Assembly (NCBI GenBank): GCA_021323265.1
Contig: JAJTCO010000007.1
Location: 25,328 to 89,327, forward strand
DNA: 64,000 bases
DNA from: Pseudoduganella sp.
GTDB taxonomy: Bacteria > Pseudomonadota > Gammaproteobacteria > Burkholderiales > Burkholderiaceae_D
Direction of reading: 5' to 3'
The notes under the pieces are model-generated. The model worked only from the letters and a program-made list of their open reading frames with translations. It searched no databases and had not been told where the DNA came from. The position numbers were made by a program, and so were the translations under genes. Positions 24,289 to 33,118 of this stretch are shown one piece after another. Each line of letters opens with the position of its first letter. The stretch's first letter is position 1.

Positions 24289-26381
24289 TAGCCGACCGTG
24301 CCGATGATCGACACTTCGCGGTTCTCGGGCACCTCGTTGTACGACAGCACGTGCAGGCCAGGGGCGAACAGGCGGGCGTAGCGCGCCAGCAGCGGGCGGA
24401 TCTGCGGCAGCACCAGCAGCAGCGGCGGCGTGGCGGCTTGCTTCATCTGCTCGCGCGCGACCGGCATGTTCACTTGCAGCTGGGCCAGCAGGTGCGGGTC
24501 GATCGGGTAATTGTCCAGCACCACCTTGCCGCTCTGGCGTGCCTGGTTCAGCGAGCCCAGTAGCATGTTCTCCAGCTCGCCGCCCAGGTTGAAGGCCAGC
24601 ATCTCGCTTTTCTGGCCGAACAGGCTGGACACGATCTGGCGCCGCAGTGCGCAGCGTACCTCGGCCGCCAGCAGGATCGGGTCCTTGGTGGCTTCGGAGG
24701 AATCGAGCAGCGTGGTGGCGATCGGGACAATATCCTTCAGCGAAACGCTTTCCTGCAGCAGCACGCGGAACACGCGCAGCAGCTGGGTATGCGTCAGGGC
24801 CTTGTCCAGCGAACTGGCCAGCTTGGGCGAGAGCGCGGTCAGGCGTTCCATCAGGGCGGCCACGTCTTCATGGCGGAACAGTTCGGGCAGGTATTCGCGC
24901 ACCAGCTTGGAGACGTGGGTGGCAATCGCGCTTGGCGCTTCCACCACCTGGTAGCCCAGGCCCAGCGCATGCGCCTTGTCCTTCGTTTCGATCCAGGTGA
25001 CCGGCATGCCGTAGGCCGGCTCCACCCCGGGAATGCCGTCCACCTGGCCGTACACGGTGGGCGATGGAATGGCCATCAGGCGGTCGGCAAAGACCTCCGC
25101 CTGGGCGATGCTGGCGCCGCCCAGGATGACGGCGTACTGCGTCGGTTTCAAGCCCAGGTCGTCGCGCACGTGGATCGGCGGCAGTACCATGCCCATCGAT
25201 TCGGACAGGCTCTGGCGCACGCCGCGCAGGCGCTTGCTCAGCACCTCCCCGTGCGCCTTGTCGATCATGCCCACCAGCTTGTAGCCCAGCGACACCTGCA
25301 GCGGCTGCACCACCGGCAGCGACTGCCAGTCGAGGTCCGGCACCTTCTCTTCGCGCAGGGCCGCTTCGATGGCCGCCAGGTTGTCCGTGACGGGCGCGGC
25401 CTGCCGCGCGCGCAGGCGGTAGGCCACATAGCCCAGCACGGCGGCAAAGGTCAGGAACATCACCCACGGCATGCCCGGCACCAGGCCCATGATGACCATC
25501 AGGGCGGAGGCGCTGAACAGTACGTTCGGCGAGGCGAGCAACTGCTGGCCGACCTGGGATTCGAAGTCGGCGGCGTCCGAATCGGAAATGCGGGTGACGA
25601 TGATGGCGGCGGCGGCCGACAGCAGCAGCGCCGGGATCTGGGCCACCAGGCCGTCGCCGATGGTCAGCAGGGCGAACTGGCGGAAGGCGTCGCCAAAGCT
25701 CATGTCCTGCATCAGGGTGCCGATGGCAACACCGCCGACGATATTGATGATCAGGATCAGGATCGAGGCCACGGCGTCGCCGCGCACGAACTTGGCGGCG
25801 CCGTCCATGGCGCCGTAGAAGTCCGCTTCGGTGGCGACGTCCTTGCGGCGCTGGGTGGCTTTTTCCTGGTTGATCAGGCCGGCGTTCAGGTCGGCGTCGA
25901 TGGCCATCTGCTTGCCCGGCAGGGCGTCCAGGGTGAAGCGCGCGGACACTTCGGAAATGCGCTCGGCGCCCTTGGTGACCACGGCGAAGTTGATGATCAT
26001 CAGGATCACGAACACCACCAGGCCGACCACGAAGTTGCCGCCAATGACCACCTGGCCGAATGCCTCGATCACGCGGCCGGCGGCATGCGTGCCTTCGTGG
26101 CCGTGCAGCAGCACCACGCGGGTGGAGGCCACGTTCAGCGTCAGGCGCATCAGGGTCGTGGCCAGGATCACCGTCGGGAATACGGAGAAGTCCAGCGGCC
26201 GCTTGGCGTTCACGCTGACCAGGATGATGATCAGGGCCAGGACGATGTTGAAGGTGAACAGGACGTCCAGCAGGATGGGCGGCAACGGCAGGATGATCAT
26301 CGCCAGGATCGCCAGCAGGAATGCCGGCGTGGCGAACTTGTGGCGTCCTGCTTCCGCGATCAGACCCTTCAGGAAATTCAT
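24288..26381 (-). CDS. flhA: Flagellar export gate protein FlhA
   Basis: The 697-residue protein forms the export-gate ring of the flagellar type III secretion apparatus. About eight N-terminal membrane segments (LLAILAMIILPLPPILLDVLF and so on) are followed by the FHIPEP signature region around residues 140-170 (RISEVSARFTLDALPGKQMAID). The large cytoplasmic C-terminal domain from about 330 docks chaperones and substrates. The start overlaps the flhB stop by ATGA. It is the last gene of a minus-strand set flhA-B, fliR-Q-P-N-M that follows the lateral lfh/lfi order. A repeat begins within its stop codon. Confidence 0.96.
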   Translation of the reverse strand: MNFLKGLIAEAGRHKFATPAFLLAILAMIILPLPPILLDVLFTFNIVLALIIILVSVNAKRPLDFSVFPTVILATTLMRLTLNVASTRVVLLHGHEGTHAAGRVIEAFGQVVIGGNFVVGLVVFVILMIINFAVVTKGAERISEVSARFTLDALPGKQMAIDADLNAGLINQEKATQRRKDVATEADFYGAMDGAAKFVRGDAVASILILIINIVGGVAIGTLMQDMSFGDAFRQFALLTIGDGLVAQIPALLLSAAAAIIVTRISDSDAADFESQVGQQLLASPNVLFSASALMVIMGLVPGMPWVMFLTFAAVLGYVAYRLRARQAAPVTDNLAAIEAALREEKVPDLDWQSLPVVQPLQVSLGYKLVGMIDKAHGEVLSKRLRGVRQSLSESMGMVLPPIHVRDDLGLKPTQYAVILGGASIAQAEVFADRLMAIPSPTVYGQVDGIPGVEPAYGMPVTWIETKDKAHALGLGYQVVEAPSAIATHVSKLVREYLPELFRHEDVAALMERLTALSPKLASSLDKALTHTQLLRVFRVLLQESVSLKDIVPIATTLLDSSEATKDPILLAAEVRCALRRQIVSSLFGQKSEMLAFNLGGELENMLLGSLNQARQSGKVVLDNYPIDPHLLAQLQVNMPVAREQMKQAATPPLLLVLPQIRPLLARYARLFAPGLHVLSYNEVPENREVSIIGTVG

Positions 26382-27523
26382 GTTTTAACTGCCTCGCTCA
26401 TGGATGTTGGAACTGGTACCTGCGCCGCTTCCAGCGGATTGGGCTGCGACGGCCGGCGTCCCTCGCGGAACGCCTTCAGCTGCAGCACATAGTGCAGGAC
26501 CATGGATACCGCCTGGTACAACTGCACGGGAATCTGCTGGTTCACCTGGCTCGTATTGTAAATGGCGCGCGCCAAAGGCGGCAGGGAAAGCACGTCGACG
26601 CCGTTCTCCTGCGCCAGCTTGCGGATGTACAGCGCCATCTCGTCGACGCCCTTGGCCAGCACGTAGGGCGCTTCGGCGCGCTTGTCGTCGTATTTCAGCG
26701 CCACCGCGTAGTGCTCGGGGTTGACGATCACCACGTCGGCGCCCGGCACCACCTTGCGCGCGGCCCGTTCGGCCAGGGCGCGCTGCAGCTGGCGGATGCG
26801 CTGGCGCACTTCCGGACGGCCTTCCTGCGTCTTGTATTCTTCCTTCAGCTCCTGCTTGCTCATCTTCTGCCGTTCGGCAAAGAAGTAGGCCTGGGCCGGC
26901 ACGTCGATAATGGCGAAGATGATGAACACGGACACCATCGCCATCACGCCGTCGAGCATCATGCCGGCGCCGGCAATCATGGCTTCGTTCAGGCCCAGGC
27001 CCTGCAGGCGCGTGTACTCGCTGACGGTGCTGGTGCCCACGTGCACCAGCACCCAGCACAGCACGGCGGCCTTGCCGATCGAGGCCGCCAGCTCGAACGC
27101 GTGGCGCTTGGTGAACAGGCGGCCCAGGTTGGTGATCGGGTTGAAGCGTTCCAGCTTGGGTTCGATGTTCTTGGCGCTCATCACCCAGCCGCCCGGCACC
27201 ATCGCGCCCAGCACGATGAACAGCGGCACCACGAACAGGGGCAGCACCATCTTCACCAGCAGGAGCGCCGAACTGAGCCACACGGTGCTCATCACGTTCT
27301 CCAGCGCGCCCTCGCCTTCCAGCGGCGCGAAGGACTGGTGGAAGATGGTGCGGAATTCCACCAGGTAGGCCGGCAGCAGGTAGACGAACAGCTTGAGCGA
27401 CACCAGGATGCCAATGGCCGTCGCCAGGTCGCGCGAACGCACCACCTGGCCTTCCTGGCGGGACTTCTTGAGCTTCTGCTGTGAAGCCTTTTCTGACTTG
27501 TCGCCGCCGCTGTCGTCAGCCAT
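26378..27523 (-). CDS. flhB: Flagellar export switch protein FlhB
   Basis: The 381-residue protein controls substrate switching of the export apparatus. It has the charged N-terminus (SEKASQQKLKKSRQEGQVVRS), four membrane segments and the autocleavage site Asn-Pro-Glu-His in VIVNPEHYAVAL near residue 270. The C-terminal tail after the cleavage domain is short. The start overlaps fliR by 8 nt and the stop overlaps flhA, so translation is coupled along the operon. Confidence 0.96.
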   Translation of the reverse strand: MADDSGGDKSEKASQQKLKKSRQEGQVVRSRDLATAIGILVSLKLFVYLLPAYLVEFRTIFHQSFAPLEGEGALENVMSTVWLSSALLLVKMVLPLFVVPLFIVLGAMVPGGWVMSAKNIEPKLERFNPITNLGRLFTKRHAFELAASIGKAAVLCWVLVHVGTSTVSEYTRLQGLGLNEAMIAGAGMMLDGVMAMVSVFIIFAIIDVPAQAYFFAERQKMSKQELKEEYKTQEGRPEVRQRIRQLQRALAERAARKVVPGADVVIVNPEHYAVALKYDDKRAEAPYVLAKGVDEMALYIRKLAQENGVDVLSLPPLARAIYNTSQVNQQIPVQLYQAVSMVLHYVLQLKAFREGRRPSQPNPLEAAQVPVPTSMSEAVKT

Positions 27524-28298
27524 GGGGCACCATCTGCTGCTGGATCATGTCGAGCACGCGGCTCGACATGCGGATGTAATGCTGCGGGATGAAACGCACC
27601 ACCTGGCCCAGCATCAACAAGCCAAAGATGGTGATCACGGAAAAACCCAGCGCGAACAGGTTGAGCGAGGGCGCCACGCGGTTCAGGAAACCGAAGCCGA
27701 TCTGCACCACCAGGGCGGAAAACACCACCGGAATGGCCAGCAGCATGGCGGCCGAGAAGATCCAGGCCACGTTCCACGCCACCGTCTGCAGTAGCAATGG
27801 GTGGTAGCCGCCGCCCAGCGGCCAGGCCTTGAAACTCTGGCCGATCACCCCCGCCAGCACCAGGTGGCCATCGATGGAAAAGAAGATCACGATGGCCAGC
27901 ATGGTCAGCAGCGCCGACACCACGTCGGACGAGGTGCCGTTCATCGGGTCGTTCATCACCGCCATCGAGAAGCCCACCTGGCTCGACACCAGGAAACCCA
28001 GCACGCCGATCACCGACATGGAAAAGTGAAAGGCCAGCCCGATCACCCCGCCAATGACGGCCTGCTCGATGGTGACGGCAATGCCCTGCACGGAGATCGG
28101 GTCGATGCCCTGCGCCACCTGGCCTTGCGTCACCGGCAGCAGGATGATGGCCAGCACCAGCGACACCAGCACGCGCACCGGCACCGGCACCATCATTTCG
28201 CCCAGCACGGGGGCCGCGCTCAGCATGGCCATGCAGCGTACGAAGGGCCACCAGATCGCGGTCAGCCAGACAAGCAAGTTTGCCAGGACCTGTTCCAT
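27516..28298 (-). CDS. fliR: Flagellar export protein FliR
   Basis: The 260-residue integral membrane protein is part of the FliPQR export pore. Six hydrophobic segments are visible, among them WWPFVRCMAMLSAAPVLGE and VVFSALVVQIGFGFLNRV. ATG at 28298 begins with the typical EQVLANLLVWL; the longer frame to 28346 adds an Arg/Pro-rich shadow. It follows fliQ by 5 nt and overlaps flhB. Confidence 0.94.
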   Translation of the reverse strand: MEQVLANLLVWLTAIWWPFVRCMAMLSAAPVLGEMMVPVPVRVLVSLVLAIILLPVTQGQVAQGIDPISVQGIAVTIEQAVIGGVIGLAFHFSMSVIGVLGFLVSSQVGFSMAVMNDPMNGTSSDVVSALLTMLAIVIFFSIDGHLVLAGVIGQSFKAWPLGGGYHPLLLQTVAWNVAWIFSAAMLLAIPVVFSALVVQIGFGFLNRVAPSLNLFALGFSVITIFGLLMLGQVVRFIPQHYIRMSSRVLDMIQQQMVPHG

Positions 28299-28303
28299 GG
28301 CGC

Positions 28304-28576
28304 CTAGCCGACCAGGGTGGCGGCACGCTGGAAAATGGACACGCAATAATCCATCAGGTAGCTGGACATCCAGCGCCCTGTCAGGATGATCGCCAGCAGG
28401 GTGACCAGCAGGCGCGGCAGGAAGCTCAGCGTCTGCTCGTTGATCTGGGTGGCGGCCTGCACCAGGGCCACCAGCAGGCCCGCCACCAGGCCCGGCACCA
28501 CCAGCACCATGACCAGGATCATCACGATATGCAAGGCTTCAACCACCAGGTCGACAGCCACGTCGGGCGTCAGCAT
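28304..28576 (-). CDS. fliQ: Flagellar export protein FliQ
   Basis: The 90-residue protein has the two-helix hairpin of FliQ, with hydrophobic segments IVMILVMVLVVPGLVAGLLVALV and LLVTLLAIILTG separated by the conserved QAATQINEQTLSFLPR. It belongs to the FliPQR pore. It lies 3 nt after the fliP stop. Confidence 0.95.
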   Translation of the reverse strand: MLTPDVAVDLVVEALHIVMILVMVLVVPGLVAGLLVALVQAATQINEQTLSFLPRLLVTLLAIILTGRWMSSYLMDYCVSIFQRAATLVG

Positions 28577-28579
28577 GAT

Positions 28580-29326
28580 CTAATACGCCTGTATGCTCGT
28601 CACGAGCGTGTTGACAGTCAGGGTCCAGCCGTCCACCAGCACGAATAGCAGCAGCTTGAACGGCAGGGAAATCACCAGCGGCGACAGCATCATCATACCC
28701 ATTGCCATCAGCACCGACGATACCACGAGGTCGATGATCAGGAAGGGAATGAACAGCAGGCAGCCGATCTGGAAGGCGGTCTTCAGTTCCGACAGGACGA
28801 AGGCGGCCAGCTTGACGGTAAAGGCATGCTCGGCCGGATTGCTGATCGCGCCCTCGCCCGCCAGGTGGGCGATCTGCTTGAGCGACGCCTTGCTGGTCTG
28901 GGCCAGCATGAAGCGCGCAATCGGCTTCTCGGCGATCTTCAGCGCATCCTGCAGGCCGATCTTGTCCTGGTCGTATGGCACGAAGGCGTCGCGCCAGACG
29001 GCATCGCCGATCGGGCGCATGACCAGCAGGGTCAGGATCAGGGCCACGCCGGTGATGATACGGTTGGGCAAGCCCTGCTGCAGGCCGAGGGCCTGGCGCA
29101 GCAGCGACAGCACGATGACGAAGCGGGTAAAACTGGTCATCATCATCACCATGATGGGCAGCAAGCCCAGCAGGGTCATGATGATCAGGATCTGCATCTT
29201 CACCGACAGGTCGGTCTTGGCGCCGGGCACCACCCCGGCCAGCAGGTCCTGGGCCCACGCGGGCGCGCAGGCGAAGAGCAGCACTGCGCCGGCCGCCAGG
29301 CCGGGCATCAGGCGGCGCAAGGTCAT
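28580..29326 (-). CDS. fliP: Flagellar export protein FliP
   Basis: The 248-residue protein is the core of the export pore. An N-terminal signal sequence (ending PAWA) precedes four membrane segments; TSFTRFVIVLSLLRQALG and the SELKTAFQIGCLLFIPFLIIDL and MMLSPLVISLPFKLLLFV segments are hallmarks. Its start overlaps fliN by ATGA. In primary systems fliO usually sits between fliN and fliP; here there is no room for it, as in lateral flagellar clusters. Confidence 0.95.
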   Translation of the reverse strand: MTLRRLMPGLAAGAVLLFACAPAWAQDLLAGVVPGAKTDLSVKMQILIIMTLLGLLPIMVMMMTSFTRFVIVLSLLRQALGLQQGLPNRIITGVALILTLLVMRPIGDAVWRDAFVPYDQDKIGLQDALKIAEKPIARFMLAQTSKASLKQIAHLAGEGAISNPAEHAFTVKLAAFVLSELKTAFQIGCLLFIPFLIIDLVVSSVLMAMGMMMLSPLVISLPFKLLLFVLVDGWTLTVNTLVTSIQAY

Positions 29327-29709
29327 GGCGCCATCATGTCGAGGTTCAGCCCGTCCAGATCGATGACCTTCAAGCCGTAGTTTTCACCGGCCACCACCAC
29401 CTCGGCGCGGCCGATGGCCGTGCCGTTGACCTTGATGGTCAGGGGCTCGCCGGCCAGCATGTCCAATTCCACCACGCTGTCGGGGCCGATCTGCATCAGG
29501 TCCTGCAGCGACAGGCGGGCCGAACCGACTTCCAGCGTCAGCGTCACCGGGATCTTGCGCATCATGGCCGGCAGGTCGCGCCGGCCGGCGCCGCGCGGGG
29601 CCGGCACATCGCTCAGCTCCTGCGACACCTGGTCGATGATCATTTCCTCCGACATGTCGTCCAGCAGCGCATCGGTGGTCCCGTTCGGGTTCACATTCAT
29701 CATATTCAT
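29323..29709 (-). CDS. fliN: Flagellar motor switch protein FliN
   Basis: The 128-residue protein forms the lower part of the C-ring. A variable N-terminus is followed by a SpoA domain (PVTLTLEVGSARLSLQDLMQIGPDSVVELD, with the closing GENYGLKVIDLDGL). It overlaps fliM by ATGA and fliP by ATGA. Length and domain are normal for FliN. Confidence 0.93.
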   Translation of the reverse strand: MNMMNVNPNGTTDALLDDMSEEMIIDQVSQELSDVPAPRGAGRRDLPAMMRKIPVTLTLEVGSARLSLQDLMQIGPDSVVELDMLAGEPLTIKVNGTAIGRAEVVVAGENYGLKVIDLDGLNLDMMAP

Positions 29710-30590
29710 TCGATATCTTCAAAAGAGGTTAAGCAGAGTTTGCCCTTGTGCTCAGTTACCGCAGCTGTAAACAGGCGGGAATCATCGAGCATAACGTCTG
29801 CCCTGTGCAGGCTGATGGGAATCACATCGCCCACACGCAAGTCGAACAGGGCGCCCAGCGTGGTTTCCTTGGAAACGAGCCGGCCGCTCAGGCCAACCTG
29901 GAGCCGCGCCGCCAGCGGCCCTGGATTCTTATTGCTCTTCTTACTCGTATCGCGCTCGGGCAGCAAGCCGTGCAGCACATTGCCCATCACTTGCTTGTCT
30001 AACGCGAACCATACCCTGCCCTGGAAATCGCCGTCGCTCAGACGGACGGTGACGATCCAGCTGCCCTTGCCGGGCAGCGCTGCCGTACCGGGCTTGATGC
30101 TGTCGTCCGCATCCACGGCGCGGCTGCCGGACGGCAGGTTGCTTTCAATGCGGGCGGCCAGGGTGCCGGCCAACTGTTGTCCCAGCACCACGGCGAGCCG
30201 CTCTTCGGTGGCCGTGACGCGCACGGCTTGCTCGTCCGCCACGGCATCGGCCACGGCCGGAACGTTGCCGGCGCTGACGGGCCGGGTGGCGCGGCCATAA
30301 CGGAAATTCAGGACGCTGAGCAGGACCTTGCGCTCCAGCGCGAAGGCGATCTGCCCGGCCGGCGCGGCAAAGCCCAGCCAGCGCTGGCGCGCTTCGCTGC
30401 CGTCGAGGCGGCTGAATGCGACATCGTCGACCTGGAACGTCCCCCAATAGCGGCGGTGCACGTTCAGGCGCATGGCCTGGGCCAGGTCTTCGCGCAGTTG
30501 CGCGGCAAACACAGGCAGCCGGTGCACCGGCCGCCCCAGCAAGCAAGGGTCAAGTACTTCGTATTGCACAGTGCTTTGAGTGGTAGTCAT
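29706..30590 (-). CDS. fliM: Divergent flagellar motor switch protein FliM (lateral type)
   Basis: The 294-residue protein occupies the fliM/lfiM position and ends in a SpoA-like domain (LAARLQVGLSGRLVSKETTLGALFDLRVGDVIPI, residues about 220-260). The N-terminus (YEVLDPCLLGRPVHRLPVF) lacks the LSQDEIDALL-type CheY-binding motif of chemotaxis-controlled FliM. The middle domain is poorly conserved. This is the pattern of lateral-system FliM, where motors are often not switched by CheY. It is the first gene of the minus-strand operon. Confidence 0.8.
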   Translation of the reverse strand: MTTTQSTVQYEVLDPCLLGRPVHRLPVFAAQLREDLAQAMRLNVHRRYWGTFQVDDVAFSRLDGSEARQRWLGFAAPAGQIAFALERKVLLSVLNFRYGRATRPVSAGNVPAVADAVADEQAVRVTATEERLAVVLGQQLAGTLAARIESNLPSGSRAVDADDSIKPGTAALPGKGSWIVTVRLSDGDFQGRVWFALDKQVMGNVLHGLLPERDTSKKSNKNPGPLAARLQVGLSGRLVSKETTLGALFDLRVGDVIPISLHRADVMLDDSRLFTAAVTEHKGKLCLTSFEDIE

Positions 30591-30968
30591 GGTTGGCCAT
30601 CCATCTGCTTCACATCGTATCGCAAAGTAATCCGCTCAGGATGATCTCGGAAGCGTAGAATAACCGAAATCCCTCGGTATTGCCATGCATCAAGTACGCC
30701 CCCGGCCAAAAACACTTTACAGAAAAGTTGCCAGCGGGTAAGCTAAATCCGTGCTAGTGTCGCATATTCACTTCGAAGAATCGCTGCTTAATGCATGATT
30801 TATAAGAAGTTTTCCAGTTTGTAAGCGGTTGTTACGAGCGCGAAATCGGGTTACCATGACTCATATTGCGTGGCACCATTTAACATTTCCAGGACTGTCT
30901 GGAAGTTAAGCATGATGCAGTAATGGTAACGATGTGCAAGCGGTGGCGCAACCTAACTGAGGTGTTCA
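30591..30968. promoter_or_regulatory. Divergent control region between fliM and fliE
   Basis: This 378-nt gap separates the two main flagellar export/basal-body operons. A sigma-70-like pair TTTACA (30716-30721) and TAAGCT (30739-30744), 17 nt apart, faces fliE. Closer to fliE is a nested symmetry: GTTACCAT (30850-30857) with ATGGTAAC (30923-30930), enclosing TTCCAG-N6-CTGGAA (30887-30904). This could be an operator. TGGCAC at 30871-30876 lacks the -12 element of a sigma-54 promoter. No gene is seen. Confidence 0.5.
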
Positions 30969-31319
30969 ATGGCAAATGAATTCGCTGGCCTGATCAAGGC
31001 CGACCTGGCGTCGCTCAATAACGCGGCCGCCGACCTGGCCCAACAAGCCACGACCATCGCGCCGGCCGCCAGCTTCGCGGGGCAGCCGCCAGCCGCGGGT
31101 TTCTCCTTCGCCCAGACCATGCAGGACGCCATTGCCGGCGTCAACGCACAGGACGTCGATGCCGGCCAGAAGATGGCCGACGTCGATGCCGGCCGCAGCG
31201 ACGACCTGGTGGGCGCCATGCTGGCCAGCCAGGAAGCGAGCCTGTCGTTCCAGATGCTGATGCAGGTGCGCAACAAGGTGATGGGCGCGGTCGATGAATT
31301 GATCAAGCTTCCGCTGTAA
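30969..31319 (+). CDS. fliE: Flagellar hook-basal body protein FliE
   Basis: The 116-residue protein links the MS-ring to the rod. The C-terminal half is typical (SFAQTMQDAIAGVNAQ, then DLVGAMLASQEASLSFQMLMQVRNKVMGAVDELIKLPL), and the N-terminal half is low in conservation. GAGGTG precedes the ATG. It heads fliEFGHIJ. Confidence 0.93.
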   Translation: MANEFAGLIKADLASLNNAAADLAQQATTIAPAASFAGQPPAAGFSFAQTMQDAIAGVNAQDVDAGQKMADVDAGRSDDLVGAMLASQEASLSFQMLMQVRNKVMGAVDELIKLPL

Positions 31320-31357
31320 GCTGCACCTATCTCCGCCTCTTTCTCGAAAGACCAGAC

Positions 31358-33118
31358 GTGATTGCCAATCTGAAGTCCGCCATCGGGCGCTGGCGCGGTG
31401 GCGCGGCGCCAGCCGTGCCGCCCGCTGTCCTGAAAAACCTGTATCCGCTGCTGCTGCTGGCCGTTGGCCTGACGGCCCTGGTGATGATGATCCTGTGGAA
31501 GGATCAGAGCGGCTACAAGCCGGTGTTCGGCCAGCGCGAGAAAGTCGCGACCGCCGACATGATGAGCGTGCTCGACGCCGAGAAGATCGCCTACCGCATC
31601 CATCCCGAAACGGGCCAGGTGCTGGTCCCGGAAGGCAAGCTGGGCCAGGTGCGCATGATGCTGGCGGCCAAGGGCGTGACCGCCCAGCTGCCGGCCGGCC
31701 TGGAACTGATGGACAAGAGCGATCCGCTGGGCGTGTCGCAGTTCGTGCAGGACGTGCGCTTCCGCCGCGGCCTGGAAGGCGAGCTGGCGCAATCGATCAT
31801 GACGCTGGACGCCATTTCGCACGCGCGCGTGCACCTGTCGATCGCCAAGTCCACGTCCTTCGTCTCCAGCGACGGCGACAAGTCGTCCGCCTCGGTGGTG
31901 GTGGCCACCAAGCCCGGCCGCACCCTGGCGCCGGAACACATCGCCGCCATTGTCAACATGGTGTCGGGCAGCGTCGCCTCGCTGCATCCGGCGCGCGTGA
32001 GCCTGGTGGACCAGTCGGGCAACCTGCTCTCCTCGCACGTCGACCTGAGCGAGCCGTTTGACGCCTCCACCGCCACCAACGACAGCGCGCGCCGCGCCCA
32101 GGAAGACATCCGCAGCAACATCAAGGGCCTGCTGGGCCCGATCGTCGGCGACAGCAATTTCCGCGTCAGCGTGACGGCCGATGTCGACAACGACAAGGTG
32201 GAAGAGACGGTCGAGAAGTATGGCGCCGATCCGAAAGTGACCAGCGAAGCGATGCGCGAAGAACAGGACCGCAACCGCATCGCCATGGGCGTGCCGGGCA
32301 CCCTGTCCAACCGTCCGCCGCAACAGCAGGCCGCCGATGCGGCCGCGGCCGGCGCCGCGCCCGGCCAGGCGCCCGGCGAAGGCACGGCGCGCAAGAATGC
32401 CACCACGCGCCAGTTCGCCTACGACCGCAGCATCACCCAGACCAAGAAGGCGCGTGGCCGCCTGGTGCGCCAGAACGTGGCCGTGGTGCTGGCGCAGGCC
32501 GCGGCGCCCTTCCCCAAGACCGGCTGGACCAACGCGGAAATCGCCAACATCGACAAGGTGCTGCGCAACGGCCTCGGCATCAACGAGGAGCGCGGCGACA
32601 AGCTGGTGGTGAGCGCCATGAACTTCCCGGCCAAGGCAGCCGACGTGCCATGGTGGCAGGAACGCGACACCGTGGTCGATTCGGCCAACTGGCTGGGCTA
32701 CGCGGTGGCGCTGCTGCTGGGCTACCTGCTGCTGGTGCGTCCCCTGCTGCGCCTGCTCACCGCCCGCTTCGCGCCGCCGGCCCCCGTGCCTGCCGTCAAG
32801 CCAACGCTGGCCGGCGCCCGCCAGGGCGAGGCGACGCCGGTGCCGGGCAGCGCCACGGCCGTGCCGGGCGCAGCCGCCCCGGCCGCCCTGGCCTCGCCGG
32901 ACACCCCGGCCGTGGGCAGCAATGCCGCCAAGGGCGGTGTGCTGGAAGGCAGCCAGATGCCGATGGTGCCGCTGCTGGAAAACTACGATTTGCCGCCGGC
33001 CGGTTCGCCGGTCGACGTGATGGTCGATCACTTGAAGGTCCTGGCCGAGAAAGAGCCGGAACGCGTAGCCGAAGTCGTCAAACAATGGATGCAGAAAAAT
33101 GGCCGACACCAACAATAA
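31358..33118 (+). CDS. fliF: Flagellar MS-ring protein FliF
   Basis: The 586-residue protein builds the MS-ring in the inner membrane. Membrane segments lie at about residues 26-45 (LYPLLLLAVGLTALVMMILW) and 445-465 (LGYAVALLLGYLLLV), flanking the periplasmic ring-building domains (GQREKVATADMMSVLDAEKI, then FVQDVRFRRGLEGELAQSI). The C-terminal tail that binds FliG ends in VAEVVKQWMQ. It starts at GTG, and its end overlaps fliG by 20 nt. Confidence 0.95.
   Translation: MIANLKSAIGRWRGGAAPAVPPAVLKNLYPLLLLAVGLTALVMMILWKDQSGYKPVFGQREKVATADMMSVLDAEKIAYRIHPETGQVLVPEGKLGQVRMMLAAKGVTAQLPAGLELMDKSDPLGVSQFVQDVRFRRGLEGELAQSIMTLDAISHARVHLSIAKSTSFVSSDGDKSSASVVVATKPGRTLAPEHIAAIVNMVSGSVASLHPARVSLVDQSGNLLSSHVDLSEPFDASTATNDSARRAQEDIRSNIKGLLGPIVGDSNFRVSVTADVDNDKVEETVEKYGADPKVTSEAMREEQDRNRIAMGVPGTLSNRPPQQQAADAAAAGAAPGQAPGEGTARKNATTRQFAYDRSITQTKKARGRLVRQNVAVVLAQAAAPFPKTGWTNAEIANIDKVLRNGLGINEERGDKLVVSAMNFPAKAADVPWWQERDTVVDSANWLGYAVALLLGYLLLVRPLLRLLTARFAPPAPVPAVKPTLAGARQGEATPVPGSATAVPGAAAPAALASPDTPAVGSNAAKGGVLEGSQMPMVPLLENYDLPPAGSPVDVMVDHLKVLAEKEPERVAEVVKQWMQKNGRHQQ

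Noticed and set aside
30871..30890. Possible sigma-54 promoter starting TGGCAC before fliE
   Set aside because: The TTGC element expected at -12 is missing (AACAT instead), so the match is only half.
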